DNA of 64,000 nt from Ancylobacter sp. WKF20 (GCF_029760895.1 NZ_CP121679.1:310001-374000), one strand, 5' to 3'; shown: positions 40,006 through 50,840, counted from the stretch's first letter. The notes: a model not told the origin generated them from the sequence alone. Numbers and translations: made by a program.

Positions 40006-40047
40006 CCTGACCATCGTATATATGTGAATGTATATACGATGGTCAGG
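40006..40047. promoter_or_regulatory. Perfect 17-bp inverted repeat, vapBC operator
   Basis: CCTGACCATCGTATATA (40006-40022) and TATATACGATGGTCAGG (40031-40047) are exact inverted copies with an 8-nt spacer. It ends 11 nt before the vapB ATG and covers the likely -10 region. VapB-type antitoxins bind such repeats alone and as a VapBC complex to repress their own operon. Confidence 0.8.
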
Positions 40048-40058
40048 TGAGGCCCCTC

Positions 40059-40295
40059 ATGAGCACCGCGAAAGTCTTCATCTCCGGCAATAGCCAGGCT
40101 GTCCGGCTGCCGAAGGAATTCCGCCTGAAGGGTCCTGAGGTCGAGATTTTCCGACGCGGCGACGAGATCGTGCTGCGCGAAAAGCCGGAAGGGCTGGCGC
40201 ATCTTCTCGACATTCTCGACGCCCTTCCCGAGGACGTATTGACCGAGGCACCGGATGATCCACCACCGGCGCCTGTTGATAGTGGCGAGCGTTAA
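40059..40295 (+). CDS. vapB: VapB-type AbrB/SpoVT antitoxin
   Basis: A 78-residue antitoxin from ATG 40059. The N-terminus STAKVFISGNSQAVRLPKEFRLKGPEVEIFRRGDEIVLREK is the swapped-hairpin AbrB fold that binds DNA. The acidic, proline-rich C-terminus (ALPEDVLTEAPDDPPPAP) is the part expected to block the toxin. Its TAA overlaps the toxin ATG by 1 nt (TAATG). Confidence 0.9.
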   Translation: MSTAKVFISGNSQAVRLPKEFRLKGPEVEIFRRGDEIVLREKPEGLAHLLDILDALPEDVLTEAPDDPPPAPVDSGER

Positions 40296-40705
40296 TGGCG
40301 GCGCGCTACCTGCTCGACACCAACATCATCATCGCGCTGCGACGACGGCGCCCGTCTTCGCTGGTTGAGCGACTGAGCCGCCTTCAGCCGGGGGAGGTGG
40401 TGATGTCGGCAGTGGTGTATGGCGAGCTCTGTTACGGCGCCGAGAAGAGCGTGCGTCGCGACGAGGCGCAGGAGGTTCTTCAGCGGCTGACACAAGCGAT
40501 CCCGGTCGACCCGCTGCCGGGCGATGCCCCCCTCGTCTATGGCCGTGTTCGCGCGGCGCTGGAAGCGCGCGGCGCCATTATCGGCGGCAATGACCTCTGG
40601 ATCGCGGCGCACGCGCTGGCGCGCGGATTGGTGCTGGTGACCGGCAATGTCCGCGAGTTTGGCCGCGTGCCGGACCTCGTCGTGGAAGACTGGAGCGTCG
40701 ACTGA
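40295..40705 (+). CDS. vapC: VapC-type PIN-domain toxin
   Basis: PIN-domain ribonuclease toxin of 136 residues. The acidic catalytic residues are visible: D8 in LLDTNIII, E44 in VYGELCYGAEKS, D100 in GGNDLWIAAHAL; the last position is in VTGNVREF with N118 and E121. VapC enzymes cleave tRNA or rRNA and stop translation. It is directly coupled to vapB. Confidence 0.9.
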   Translation: MAARYLLDTNIIIALRRRRPSSLVERLSRLQPGEVVMSAVVYGELCYGAEKSVRRDEAQEVLQRLTQAIPVDPLPGDAPLVYGRVRAALEARGAIIGGNDLWIAAHALARGLVLVTGNVREFGRVPDLVVEDWSVD

Positions 40706-40836
40706 GCGAAGCGTCATCACCCCTCGACAAAAGGCGCACATCCCGCGCCGTTGCGTTGCGGAAATCCGTGGCGTACCAGTTAGGTCGAACAGAAAATCGT
40801 GTGTGGAAGCGCGCCAATGCGCCAACCGCGCCGTGA

Positions 40837-41952
<1,116 letters not shown>

Positions 41953-41979
41953 GGCGAGATCGCGACCACCCACCGAACG

Positions 41980-42008
41980 CAATGCCCGGGGGTCTCTCCC
42001 GGGCATTG
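41980..42008 (+). terminator. Hairpin after TRAP binder 1
   Basis: CAATGCCCGGG pairs perfectly with CCCGGGCATTG around a 7-nt loop, 27 nt after the stop. T-tract is lacking, so partial termination or mRNA protection is possible. Confidence 0.6.
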
Positions 42009-42075
42009 TCATGTGAAGTCGCTGTAACGGGGTTGCGGTTGCATCGCCCGGCGGGAAGTGACAGGAAAAGCCGCC

Positions 42076-43200
42076 ATGACACAGCAGTCCCCGAAAGGCG
42101 CGGCGCTCGGGCGTCGGGCCGTCCTGCGCGGCGCCGGTCTCGCGACCACCGCCGCCGTCACCGCCGTTGCGGCTCCCGCTATCGCCCAGAGCGCGCCACA
42201 GGTGCGCTGGCGCCTCACCTCCAGCGTGCCCAAGGTGCTGGACGCGATCTTCGGCGCCAATGAGCTGGTGTCGAAATATGTGAGCGAGGCGACCGACGGG
42301 CGCTTCGTCATCCAGAACTACGCCGCCGGAGAGATCGTGCCGGGCCTTCAGGCGCTGGACGCGGTGCAGAACGGCACGGTCGAGGTCGCCCAGACCCCGC
42401 TCTATTACTATCTCGGCAAGGATCCGAGCTTCGCCTGCTTCACCACCGTGCCCTTCGGCCTCAATGCCCGCCAGCAGAACGCCTGGTACTACCATGGCGG
42501 CGGGCGCGAGCTGCAGGACGAGGTGCTGGCGAAATACAACCTCGTCGGCTTCCTCGGCGGCAATACCGGCACCCAGATGGGCGGCTGGTTCCGCAAGGAA
42601 GTGAAGGACGTCGCCGACTTCAAGGGGCTGAAGTTCCGCATTGGCGGCATTGCTGGGCAGGTGGTCGCCAAGCTCGGCGTCGTGCCGCAGCAGATCGCGC
42701 CGGGCGACATCTATGCCGCGCTGGAAAAAGGCACAATCGACGCCTGCGAATGGGTCGGCCCCTATGACGACGAGAAGCTCGGCTTCGTGAAGGTCGCGCC
42801 CTATTACTACTATCCCGGCTGGTGGGATGGCGGGCCGACGATGAACGTCATCGTCAACCGGGCGAAATGGAACGAGCTGCCCAAGCCCTATCAGGCGATC
42901 TTCGAGGCGGCGACCGCCTATGCCAATGCCGACATGCTGGCGAAGTACGACGCCCGCAACCCGGCGGCGCTGCGCCGGCTGGTGGCCGCGGGCGCGCAGC
43001 TTCGCCCCTTCCCGCAGAGCTTCATCGACGCCTCCTACACGGCGACGACCGAGCTCTATGCCGAGATCGGCGCCAAGAATGCCGGCTTCAAGAAGATCAT
43101 GGACTCGCTCCTCGCCTTCCGTAACGAGGAGTATCTGTGGTGGCAGGTTGGCGAATACCCCTATGACGGCTACATGATCCGCGCCCGCACAAAGGGCTGA
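42076..43200 (+). CDS. TRAP transporter substrate-binding protein (DctP family), paralog 2
   Basis: A 374-residue paralog from ATG 42076 with a Tat signal (GRRAVLRGAGLATTAAVTAV... IAQSAP). Same conserved blocks: [60 protein letters not shown]. Between the paralogs the end of the chain is nearly identical (FRNEEYLWWQVGEYPYDGYMIRART). It probably binds a related organic acid. Confidence 0.87.
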   Translation: MTQQSPKGAALGRRAVLRGAGLATTAAVTAVAAPAIAQSAPQVRWRLTSSVPKVLDAIFGANELVSKYVSEATDGRFVIQNYAAGEIVPGLQALDAVQNGTVEVAQTPLYYYLGKDPSFACFTTVPFGLNARQQNAWYYHGGGRELQDEVLAKYNLVGFLGGNTGTQMGGWFRKEVKDVADFKGLKFRIGGIAGQVVAKLGVVPQQIAPGDIYAALEKGTIDACEWVGPYDDEKLGFVKVAPYYYYPGWWDGGPTMNVIVNRAKWNELPKPYQAIFEAATAYANADMLAKYDARNPAALRRLVAAGAQLRPFPQSFIDASYTATTELYAEIGAKNAGFKKIMDSLLAFRNEEYLWWQVGEYPYDGYMIRARTKG

Positions 43201-43248
43201 GGCACGGCTGCCTGCGCGGCCGCGCCAAGAAAAGCAGAAGGAACCGCT

Positions 43249-44349
43249 ATGACGACCTCGACGTCCCGCCGCCGCCTGCTGAAGGGCGCGGGCCTTGCCG
43301 CTGCCGCCTCGACGCTGGCCGCGCCCGCCATCGCCCAGAGCGCGCCGCAGATCCGCTGGCGCCTGACCTCGAGCTACCCCAAGACGCTCGACACCATCTA
43401 TGGCGCCTCGCTGCTGCTGTCGAAATATGTCGGCGAGGCCACCGACGGGCGCTTCACCATCGACGTCTTCGCCCCCGGCGAGATTGTGCCGGGCCTGCAG
43501 GCCTTCGACGCGGTGCAGAACCGCACGGTCGAGATGGGCCAGACCGCGCTCTATTACTATATCGGCAAGAACCCGGCCTTCGCGCCCTTCACCACGATGC
43601 CCTTCGGGCTGAACGCGCGGATGCAGACGGCGTGGCTCTACCATGGCGGCGGCAACGAGCTGCAGAACGCCTTCCTCGCCAAGTCCGGCGTCATCGGCTT
43701 TGCCGGCGGCAATACCGGCGCGCAGATGGGCGGCTGGTTCCGCAAGGAGATCAAGTCGGTCGACGACCTCAAGGGCCTGAAGATGCGCCTGCCGGGCCTT
43801 GCCGGCCAGGTGCTCTCGCGCCTCGGCCTGGTGCCGCAGAACCTCGCGGGCGGCGACATCTACCCGGCGCTGGAAAAGGGCACGATCGACGCGGCCGAGT
43901 TCGTCGGCCCGGTGGATGACGAGAAGCTCGGCTTCAACCGCGTCGCGCCCTATTATTACTATCCCGGCTGGTGGGAGGGTGGCCCGACCATCCACTTCGT
44001 CGCCAATCTCGCGGCGTGGAACGAGCTGCCGCGCGCCTATCAGTCGGCGTTCGAGGCGGCCTCGGCCTATGCCAATGCCGACATGCTGGCCAAGTATGAC
44101 GCGCGCAACCCCGGCGCGCTGCGCCGGCTGGTGGCGGGCGGCGCCCAGCTTCGCCCGTTCCCGGCGGACCTGATGGACGCGGCGTACAAGGAGAACATCG
44201 CGCTGATGGGCGAGATCTCCGCCAAGAACGCGGACTTCAAGACGATTTACGACTCGATGCTGGCCTTCCGCAACGAGGAGTATCTGTGGTGGCAGGTCGG
44301 CGAGTATCCGTATGACGGCTACATGATCCGCGCCCGCACGCGCGGCTGA
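43249..44349 (+). CDS. TRAP transporter substrate-binding protein (DctP family), paralog 3
   Basis: Third paralog, 366 residues, with a Tat signal ([26 protein letters not shown]). It shares NTGAQMGGWFRKEIKSVDDLKGLKMRL and [14 protein letters not shown]. At the equivalent of the second paralog's WVGPYDDEK, it reads FVGPVDDEK, and LPGLAGQVLSRLG replaces [13 protein letters not shown], pointing to a changed binding pocket. It ends in a clear terminator. Confidence 0.87.
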   Translation: MTTSTSRRRLLKGAGLAAAASTLAAPAIAQSAPQIRWRLTSSYPKTLDTIYGASLLLSKYVGEATDGRFTIDVFAPGEIVPGLQAFDAVQNRTVEMGQTALYYYIGKNPAFAPFTTMPFGLNARMQTAWLYHGGGNELQNAFLAKSGVIGFAGGNTGAQMGGWFRKEIKSVDDLKGLKMRLPGLAGQVLSRLGLVPQNLAGGDIYPALEKGTIDAAEFVGPVDDEKLGFNRVAPYYYYPGWWEGGPTIHFVANLAAWNELPRAYQSAFEAASAYANADMLAKYDARNPGALRRLVAGGAQLRPFPADLMDAAYKENIALMGEISAKNADFKTIYDSMLAFRNEEYLWWQVGEYPYDGYMIRARTRG

Positions 44350-44371
44350 TCGCCCTGACCCTGAAACGATA

Positions 44372-44398
44372 CGGGCCGCCCCAAGGGCGGCCCGTTTT
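44372..44398. terminator. Rho-independent terminator after TRAP binder 3
   Basis: CGGGCCGCC pairs with GGCGGCCCG around a 5-nt loop and is followed by TTTTCG. It may serve both convergent genes. Confidence 0.85.
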
Positions 44399-44420
44399 CG
44401 TTCCGGCAGGCAAGTGAGGC

Positions 44421-45344
44421 TCAGGCTGCCTTGCGCGGCTCGTCCGGCAGGGTGTCGAGCACCGGCGTGGCGACGACATCCGGGGCCGGGCGGTGCTGGC
44501 TCATGGAGAACAGCCCGGCGGCCATGATGACGGCCATGCCGATCAGCGAGACGAAGTCCGGCATGGCGTGGAACACGGCGGCGGAAATGCCGACCGAGCA
44601 CACCACCGCCGCGTAGCGGAAGGGCGCGATGGCGGCGGGATCATTGCCGCGGAAGGCGGCGATGGTGAGCATGTGCCCGCCGATGAGCGAGATGCTGCCG
44701 GCGAGCAGATAGCCCAGCGTCATCAGGTCCAGCGCCTGCCAGTCCTCCACCGTGCTGCCGGCGAAGCCGATCAGCATGCCGATGCCGGCGGTGGCGAAGG
44801 TGACCACCAGCGTCGGCACATGCGCGCCGATGCGGCCAGTGATGAAATCGCGGATGGCGATGAGCAGGGCGGCGCCCAGCGGCAGCATCGCCATCGGATC
44901 GAAGGCTGAGCTGCCCGGCTTGACGATCAGCGTGACGCCGACGAAGCCGACGCCCACCGCCACCCATTCCAGCGGCCGGATGCGCGAGCCGAAGAAGAGC
45001 ACCGCCGCCGCCATGGTGGCGAGCGGGGCGACCTGGATGATCGCGGTCGCGTCGGCGATCGACATGGTGACGATGGCGGTGATGAACAGCATCGCCGTGA
45101 AGGCTTCCAGCACGCCGCGCAGCAGCACCCGCGCATCGAACACGTAGCGCAGCATCCCGGTCTCGCGCTTCCACGCCATGATCGCGACCAGGAAGCTGAT
45201 CGCCATCACCCCGCGCACGGCGAGGATCTGCGAGGGCGGGATATGCGCCAGCGCGAGCTTGGAGAAGGCGTCATTGGCGGCAAAGACGCAGGAGCCGGCG
45301 ATCATCAGGAGGATGCCGCGGCGCAGAAGGGTCGAGGGGTGCAT
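44421..45344 (-). CDS. EamA/DMT-superfamily transporter
   Basis: Polytopic membrane protein of 307 residues with about ten hydrophobic segments and an internal duplication, typical of EamA (RhaT/drug-metabolite) proteins. Visible blocks are GSCVFAANDAFSKLALAHIPPSQILAVRG at the start and FFGSRIRPLEWVAVGVGFVGVTLIVKP in the middle. It probably exports or imports a small metabolite; the substrate is unknown. Confidence 0.82.
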   Translation of the reverse strand: MHPSTLLRRGILLMIAGSCVFAANDAFSKLALAHIPPSQILAVRGVMAISFLVAIMAWKRETGMLRYVFDARVLLRGVLEAFTAMLFITAIVTMSIADATAIIQVAPLATMAAAVLFFGSRIRPLEWVAVGVGFVGVTLIVKPGSSAFDPMAMLPLGAALLIAIRDFITGRIGAHVPTLVVTFATAGIGMLIGFAGSTVEDWQALDLMTLGYLLAGSISLIGGHMLTIAAFRGNDPAAIAPFRYAAVVCSVGISAAVFHAMPDFVSLIGMAVIMAAGLFSMSQHRPAPDVVATPVLDTLPDEPRKAA

Positions 45345-45458
45345 TGGAACGCGAAAGCCGAAAGAGGTGAAGGCGCATAAGGGCTCGCCGATCGCGTCGG
45401 AATAAAGACGAGACCTTACGCAAAGCTGTTTTCGGCTCCGCGTTACTTGCGGGTCAGC

Positions 45459-46649
45459 TCAGCACTCTTCGCATGCCGGGGCGTCCGCCGCGCTGACGAG
45501 GCCGCCATCGCGCCGCTCCAGCGCCTGCGAGACCATGCACAGGCCGAGCGCGCCGACCGCCAGCGCCGCCCCGACCCAGGGCAGTTCCGCATAGCCGATG
45601 CCGACCGTGATCGCCGCGCCGCCGATCCACGCGCCAGCCGCATTGCCGAGGTTGAAGGCGCCCTGATTGAGCGTCGAGGCGAGGTTCGGCGCACCTACAG
45701 CCGCGTCGACCACGCGGGTCTGGATCGGCGGCACCACGGCGAAGACGAGAATTCCCCACACGAAGACGGTGGCGATGGCGGCGGCCACGAAGGCGCTGGT
45801 GAACACCATCGCGACCATCACGACCGTGAGACCGATGAAGCTCGCCATCAGCGAGGGCATCAGCCGCCAGTCGGCCAGCCGCCCGCCGAGGATGTTGCCG
45901 ATGGTGATGCCGACGCCGAACAGCAGCAGCACATAGGTGACGGTATGCGGGGTAAGGCCGGTGACCTCGCGCAGCAGCGGCGCGATATAGGTGAAGACGG
46001 TGAACAGGCTCGCCGAGGCCAGCACGCTCATCAACATGGTCAGCACCACCTGCGGGCGCTTCAGCACCGCGAATTCCTTGAGGATGTTGCCGGCACTGTG
46101 CGGAATATCACGGGGCACCCAGAGCGCGATGGCGCTCACCGCGAGAATGCCGATTGCGACCACCGCCCAGAAGGTGGAGCGCCAGCCCCAGGCCTGGCCG
46201 AGCGCGGTGCCGAGCGGCACGCCCAGCACATTGGCCAGCGTCAGCCCCGCGAACATCAGCGCGATGGCGCTGGCGCGCTGGTTCACCGGCACGAGGCTCG
46301 CCGCCACCACCGCGCCGATTCCGAAAAAGGCGCCGTGGCAGAAGGCGGTGACCACGCGCGCGGCCATCAGGAACCAGTAATCCGGCGCGATGGCGCACAG
46401 GAAATTGCCGAGCACGAACATGCTGGCAAGGCCCATCAGCGTCGCCTTGCGCGGCAGGGAATTGGTGATGATGGCGACGATGGGCGCGCCGACCACGACG
46501 CCGAGCGCATAGCCCGTCACCAGCAGGCCCGCCGCCGGGATGGAGACGCCGAGATCGGCGGCCACCTCGGGCAACAGCCCCATGATGACGAATTCTGTGG
46601 TGCCAATGCCAAAGGAAGCCATGGCCAAAGCCAACAGCGGGAGCTGCAT
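45459..46649 (-). CDS. MFS transporter, DHA1/AraJ-like
   Basis: Major facilitator protein of 396 residues with about 12 hydrophobic segments. MASFGIGTTEFVIMGLLPEVAADLGVS and the LVTGYALGVVVGAPIVAIITNSLPRK loop (motif A position) match the AraJ/YdhP-type sugar-efflux and drug-efflux branch. It probably exports small molecules. A single-gene unit with no regulator next to it. Confidence 0.85.
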   Translation of the reverse strand: MQLPLLALAMASFGIGTTEFVIMGLLPEVAADLGVSIPAAGLLVTGYALGVVVGAPIVAIITNSLPRKATLMGLASMFVLGNFLCAIAPDYWFLMAARVVTAFCHGAFFGIGAVVAASLVPVNQRASAIALMFAGLTLANVLGVPLGTALGQAWGWRSTFWAVVAIGILAVSAIALWVPRDIPHSAGNILKEFAVLKRPQVVLTMLMSVLASASLFTVFTYIAPLLREVTGLTPHTVTYVLLLFGVGITIGNILGGRLADWRLMPSLMASFIGLTVVMVAMVFTSAFVAAAIATVFVWGILVFAVVPPIQTRVVDAAVGAPNLASTLNQGAFNLGNAAGAWIGGAAITVGIGYAELPWVGAALAVGALGLCMVSQALERRDGGLVSAADAPACEEC

Positions 46650-46800
46650 GGTCGATCACGCCCGGAACAGAGAATCAGGAGGAAGCTAGGTAGCTCTACG
46701 GATGAGGGAGAGCTATGCACATCCTGTTGCAGCGCAGCAATAAAGCGTGGCGGGAAGCACCCATGCGGCAGGCGGGCAGCAGACGGGGAGGCCGGCGGGC

Positions 46801-47847
46801 TCAGCCGCCGGTAACGCTCATGTGCCGGCGCAGCGCGGGCGGACGACCGGGGCGGTCGATCACGAAATCGTGGCCTTTCGGCTTGCGGAAGATCGCGTCG
46901 TCGAGCGCGGCGTGCAGCCGGTCGTCGCTTTCCGAGGCGCGCAGCGGGGTGCGCAGGTCCGCCGCGTCGTCCTGGCCGAGGCACATATAGAGCGTGCCGG
47001 TACAGGTGACGCGCACCCGATTGCAGCCCTCGCAGAAATTATGCGTCAGCGGCGTGATGAAGCCGAGACGGCCCCCGGTTTCCTTGATCGAGACGTAGCG
47101 CGCCGGGCCGCCGGTGCGGAACGGGATATCTTCCAGCGTCCAGCGCTCGGCCAGCCTCTCGCGCACCGTGGAGAGCGGCAGATACTGGTCGAGCCGCTCG
47201 GCCCCGGTCTCGCCCAGCGGCATGACCTCGATGAGCGAGATGTCCATGCCGCGCCCATGCGCCCATTCGATGAGGGCGGGGATTTCCGCCTCGTTATCGC
47301 CGGCCAGCGCGACGGCGTTGAGCTTCACATGGATGCCGGCGTTCTGCGCGGCGTCGATGCCGGCGAGCACCTTGGACAGGTCGCCCCAGCGGGTGAGGGC
47401 GCGGAACTTCGCCGGGTCCAGCGTGTCGAGCGAGACATTGATGCGCTTGACGCCACACGCGGCGAGATCGCCGGCGAAACGGGCGAGCTGCGAGCCATTG
47501 GTGGTGAGGGTGAGTTCTTCCAGCGCGCCCGAATCGAGGTGGCGGGAGAGCGAGCGGAACAGCGTCATCACGTCCCGGCGCACCAGAGGCTCGCCGCCGG
47601 TGAGGCGCAGCTTCTTCACCCCGCGCACGACAAAGGCGGAGCAGAGGCGATCCAGCTCCTCCAGCGTCAGCAATTCGGGCTTGGGCAGGAACGTCATGTG
47701 TTCCGCCATGCAGTACACACAGCGGAAGTCGCAGCGGTCGGTGACGGAGACGCGCAGATAGCTGACAGCGCGGCCGAACGTGTCCATGAGCGGGGCGCGC
47801 GGCGCCTCCCGCTGGAACTGGTCGATGATGGCTTCCGGTCGGCTCAC
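46801..47847 (-). CDS. moaA: GTP 3',8-cyclase (molybdenum cofactor biosynthesis MoaA)
   Basis: Radical SAM enzyme for the first step of molybdopterin synthesis. It has the SAM cluster motif [19 protein letters not shown], and the C-terminal cluster motif [19 protein letters not shown], ending in the conserved SVTGG. The GTG at 47847 has GGGAGCC seven bases ahead and gives 348 residues; a TTG at 47892 would add 15. No other moa genes are beside it. Confidence 0.93.
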   Translation of the reverse strand: MSRPEAIIDQFQREAPRAPLMDTFGRAVSYLRVSVTDRCDFRCVYCMAEHMTFLPKPELLTLEELDRLCSAFVVRGVKKLRLTGGEPLVRRDVMTLFRSLSRHLDSGALEELTLTTNGSQLARFAGDLAACGVKRINVSLDTLDPAKFRALTRWGDLSKVLAGIDAAQNAGIHVKLNAVALAGDNEAEIPALIEWAHGRGMDISLIEVMPLGETGAERLDQYLPLSTVRERLAERWTLEDIPFRTGGPARYVSIKETGGRLGFITPLTHNFCEGCNRVRVTCTGTLYMCLGQDDAADLRTPLRASESDDRLHAALDDAIFRKPKGHDFVIDRPGRPPALRRHMSVTGG

Positions 47848-48093
47848 GCTAGGCTCCCGAGACGCCGCCCCTGATGGGTTAAGTAGCGTCAATTTCTATC
47901 ATTTCTAATCGGTCCGCTGGGCAGTGCCAAGGCGCTGAACCCTATCGGGCGATTGCCGGAGCCACTTGACGGTCACTTGACGGTGAGGTCTTCCCGGCCC
48001 GCACGTCGGCGCGTGCCTCGCGCCACCTTGGCGAGCGGCCCGCCCGCCTCTATGTGGGGGACGCACGCGCAGGGACAAGCAAGGGGACACGCC

Positions 48094-48474
48094 ATGACCG
48101 ACGCCTGGCCGACCGAGATCAAGATCCACAAGGACAAGGGCGCGCTGACCATCGCCTTCGAGGATGGCGCCAATTTCACGCTGAGCGCGGAATATCTGCG
48201 GGTCGAGAGCCCCTCGGCCGAGGTCCAGGGGCACTCTCCGGCCGACCGCCAGCTCGTGTCCGGCAAGCGCGAGGTGCGCATCCAGGAGGTGATCCCGGTC
48301 GGCAATTACGCGGTGCGGCTGATCTTCGACGACGGCCACTCGACCGGCATCTACACCTGGGACACGTTCCATCAGCTCGGCCGCGAGCACCCGACGCGCT
48401 GGCCGCGCTATCTTCAGGAACTCGCCGCCAAGAACCTCTCCCGCGACCTGCCGGGGACCGTGCGCCGGCATTGA
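48094..48474 (+). CDS. DUF971 domain protein
   Basis: A 126-residue protein starting at ATG 48094 after AAGGGGACA. It consists of one DUF971 domain (PTEIKIHKDKGALTIAFEDGANFTLSAEYLRVESPSAEVQGH ... GHSTGIYTWDTFHQL). DUF971 proteins are often next to or fused with Mrp/ApbC-type or molybdopterin genes and may bind Fe-S or cofactor partners. Here it is divergent from moaA. Exact role unknown. Confidence 0.85.
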   Translation: MTDAWPTEIKIHKDKGALTIAFEDGANFTLSAEYLRVESPSAEVQGHSPADRQLVSGKREVRIQEVIPVGNYAVRLIFDDGHSTGIYTWDTFHQLGREHPTRWPRYLQELAAKNLSRDLPGTVRRH

Positions 48475-48486
48475 TTAATCCGTGCC

Positions 48487-48576
48487 GTCATCCCGGCCGA
48501 AGGCGAAGCCGGAGAGCCGGGATCGCCCTCCATCCCCGTGACGATCCCGGATCGGCCTGCGGCCGTCCGGGATGAC
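48487..48576. repeat. GTCATCCCGG repeat element, remote copy
   Basis: Starts GTCATCCCGGCCGAAGGCG and ends CCGGGATGAC, as the elements near 33 kb do. Lies between convergent DUF971 and transpeptidase genes and may act as a shared terminator. Confidence 0.75.
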
Positions 48577-48588
48577 GCTGAGGCCGTG

Positions 48589-49182
48589 TCAGTTCAGCAC
48601 GATGACCTTGGTGCCGACATTCACCCGGCTGTAGAGGTCGGTGACGTCGTCATTGGTCATGCGGAAGCAGCCCGAGGACACCGCCTGGCCGATCGTCTCC
48701 GGCTCGTTCGAGCCGTGGATGCGGTAGAGCGATGAGCCCAGATACATGGCGCGCGCGCCGAGCGGGTTGTCGATGCCGCCGGGCATGTAGCGCGGCAGAT
48801 CGGGCCGGCGCTGGAGCATCTGCGGCGGCGGGGTCCAGCCCGGCCACTCGGCCTTGCGGGTAATGGTCTTCACGCCCGACCAGCGGAAGCCGTCGCGGCC
48901 GACACCGATGCCGTATTTCAGCGCCGTGCCGTCCGGCTGGATGAGATAGAGCCGGCGCTCGGCGGTGTTCACCACGATGGTGCCGGGCGCATAGGGCCCG
49001 TCATAGCGCACCGTGGTGCGGCGGATCGGCGAGACGCCGGAACCGCTTTTGGGACCGATCCCGAAATCATACGGCTTGGGAAATACGTTGCTCAAAGCCA
49101 GGGTCTGCGCGGAAGCCGGCGCGGCCCCCATCCACCCCAGCGCGGCGACCAATGCCACCGCTCCCCAGTTCGTCACTCGCAT
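48589..49182 (-). CDS. L,D-transpeptidase (YkuD family)
   Basis: Exported peptidoglycan cross-linking enzyme of 197 residues from ATG 49182, with a signal peptide ending near ASAQT. The YkuD domain (about 67-197) includes IVVNTAERRLYLIQPDG and the catalytic motif with H156 (IHGSNEP) and S170-G171-C172 in SSGCFRM. Such enzymes form 3-3 cross-links or attach proteins to peptidoglycan, and are often multi-copy in Hyphomicrobiales. Confidence 0.9.
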   Translation of the reverse strand: MRVTNWGAVALVAALGWMGAAPASAQTLALSNVFPKPYDFGIGPKSGSGVSPIRRTTVRYDGPYAPGTIVVNTAERRLYLIQPDGTALKYGIGVGRDGFRWSGVKTITRKAEWPGWTPPPQMLQRRPDLPRYMPGGIDNPLGARAMYLGSSLYRIHGSNEPETIGQAVSSGCFRMTNDDVTDLYSRVNVGTKVIVLN

Positions 49183-49352
49183 CCTGCCCTCTCGGCTCAC
49201 TGCGCCGGCATGCGCCAACCCCTGACGCTCTGCCGAGCCTTGCCGATTGTTGCCGCATCGGCAGCCATTCGTCGATGGTTTGAATTTTGAAATAATGCCG
49301 CGACGGGCGGGTTGTGGGTCCGGCGCCCGCCGTCGCAGCGGTTTATGGCGCG

Positions 49353-50447
49353 CTATGGCGCGGCGGCCACACCGGCCTTTGGTGCCGCGGGGCGAGCGCT
49401 GCGCGCCTTGTCGTCGCGCCTGAGCTGCGCGACATCGTGCTGGAGCGCCAGAGAGCGAATGACCGGGTGGTCCCAGATGCTGCCGCCGGGCGGGGCCTCC
49501 AAAGGGGCGGGTTGGACGGGCAGGGCGTCGAGCAGCGCATCGGCGTCCTTCAGGTCGATGGGGCGCCAGTTCGCGTCGATATCGGCCATCAGCCGTCCCC
49601 AATCGGTCGCCCGCGCGCGCGGCTGGCCGAAGGCGCGCAGCGTCTCCCGTCCCATGCCGCGGTAAAGGTCGACGATGCGCAGATCGACATTGCCATCGGG
49701 CTCCAGCGCCAGGTCGATCGGTCCGGGGCTGTCGCCCTGCGGGGAGAAGTAAAGGCAGGGAATGCCGTAGCTCTCGGCGATGACCATGCCGTGCAGGCTG
49801 GTGGAGACGATGCGCTCGCAGGCGCGGATCTCGTCGATCTTGTCGCGCAGCCCGTCGATGGTGATCGGCGTGACGGTGGTGATGAGGTGGACGTCGTCAG
49901 CGAACTCCGCCGGCACGACATAGCGCAGGTCGGCCGCGTGCGGGTGGGCCTCATAGTCCCGGTCGGCGAGTTCGGAGAGGTGCAGGATGCAGCCGAGCTT
50001 CCACTTCTTGCCGACCGGCGCGGCGTGAAACTGCGGCAGTAGCCAGACCGGATCGCCATAGATGCCGCTGCCCGTGCCACCGCCATTCAGCAGCCTCTCC
50101 GACACCGGGCCGCGCGTTGCCCGCACATGGAACCGACTGTCGGGCGATGGAACGAAAGGCTGGCGCTCCTCCGCGCCCTTGCCGGGGTTCAGCCAGTTCG
50201 AGCAGCCCGTGCCCCAGAAATACACGTCGCCGCCAGCGAAGCCGTGGCCGATGGTGCCCACCGCCGCCATGCGGGGGGAGCTCGACTTGGTGGGCACGCG
50301 ATGCACCGGCAGCCCGCTTGCCAGTGATACCATCACCGGGCTGAGAGCATCTCCGAAATTGAGATAATTCATCTGCATAGTCGAACCGGCCCATCCTAGC
50401 GGAATGCTGCCGGTCTCTCGGGCGATATCGTCGATCAGTCCGCGCAT
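49353..50447 (-). CDS. Polysaccharide pyruvyl transferase family protein
   Basis: A 364-residue protein from ATG 50447, preceded by GGTGGAGG. Family features: LNFGDALSPVMVSLASGLPVHRV, the GIYGDPVWLLPQF block, and RIVSTSLHGMVIAESYGIPCLYFS. Such enzymes add ketal pyruvate to exopolysaccharides, like PssM of rhizobia. The last 60 residues are Ala/Pro-rich and may be a disordered tail. No polysaccharide gene is next to it. Confidence 0.8.
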   Translation of the reverse strand: MRGLIDDIARETGSIPLGWAGSTMQMNYLNFGDALSPVMVSLASGLPVHRVPTKSSSPRMAAVGTIGHGFAGGDVYFWGTGCSNWLNPGKGAEERQPFVPSPDSRFHVRATRGPVSERLLNGGGTGSGIYGDPVWLLPQFHAAPVGKKWKLGCILHLSELADRDYEAHPHAADLRYVVPAEFADDVHLITTVTPITIDGLRDKIDEIRACERIVSTSLHGMVIAESYGIPCLYFSPQGDSPGPIDLALEPDGNVDLRIVDLYRGMGRETLRAFGQPRARATDWGRLMADIDANWRPIDLKDADALLDALPVQPAPLEAPPGGSIWDHPVIRSLALQHDVAQLRRDDKARSARPAAPKAGVAAAP

Positions 50448-50840
50448 GGAACCTCCACCGGGTGTTCGGGGTTGATGCGCGACTGTGCGACTACTTTGGG
50501 GGGTGGGGCAATGCGTAGCTAAATACCATGAAATCGGGTGACCCCCGCGCCGGGAATACAACCTGAGCGTGGGGTGTGCGGTGCGGCAAGTCCGGGCCGG
50601 TCGCGGCGTGCGCCGGGGGCGGGTTAATAAAACCTTGCTGGCACCGTTGATCGATTAGTAATAATTCAAGCAACATCTAAGCATTATCATACCGTAATCG
50701 GGTATCATGATGCTATTCGTGCGAATAATCAGCGTAATGATGTTGTAAATGAAGTGTCTGTCTGTGCTTTTCATGCACTAGTTGGCGCGTTTTCACGATG
50801 TTAGGCTTGGGCCAATATCGTAAACCTGAGGGGTCTCCCG
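50448..50840. other. AT-rich leader and promoter region of the porin gene
   Basis: No gene seen. From about 50620 the base composition turns AT-rich, for some 200 bases, ending with a GAGGGG ribosome site at 50829-50834. A long, AT-rich upstream region is typical of highly expressed outer-membrane protein genes. I saw no clean operator. Confidence 0.6.

Noticed and set aside
50700..50840. tRNA or small RNA gene in the AT-rich leader of the porin gene
   Set aside because: No cloverleaf or strong terminator was found there; it is better read as promoter and leader.
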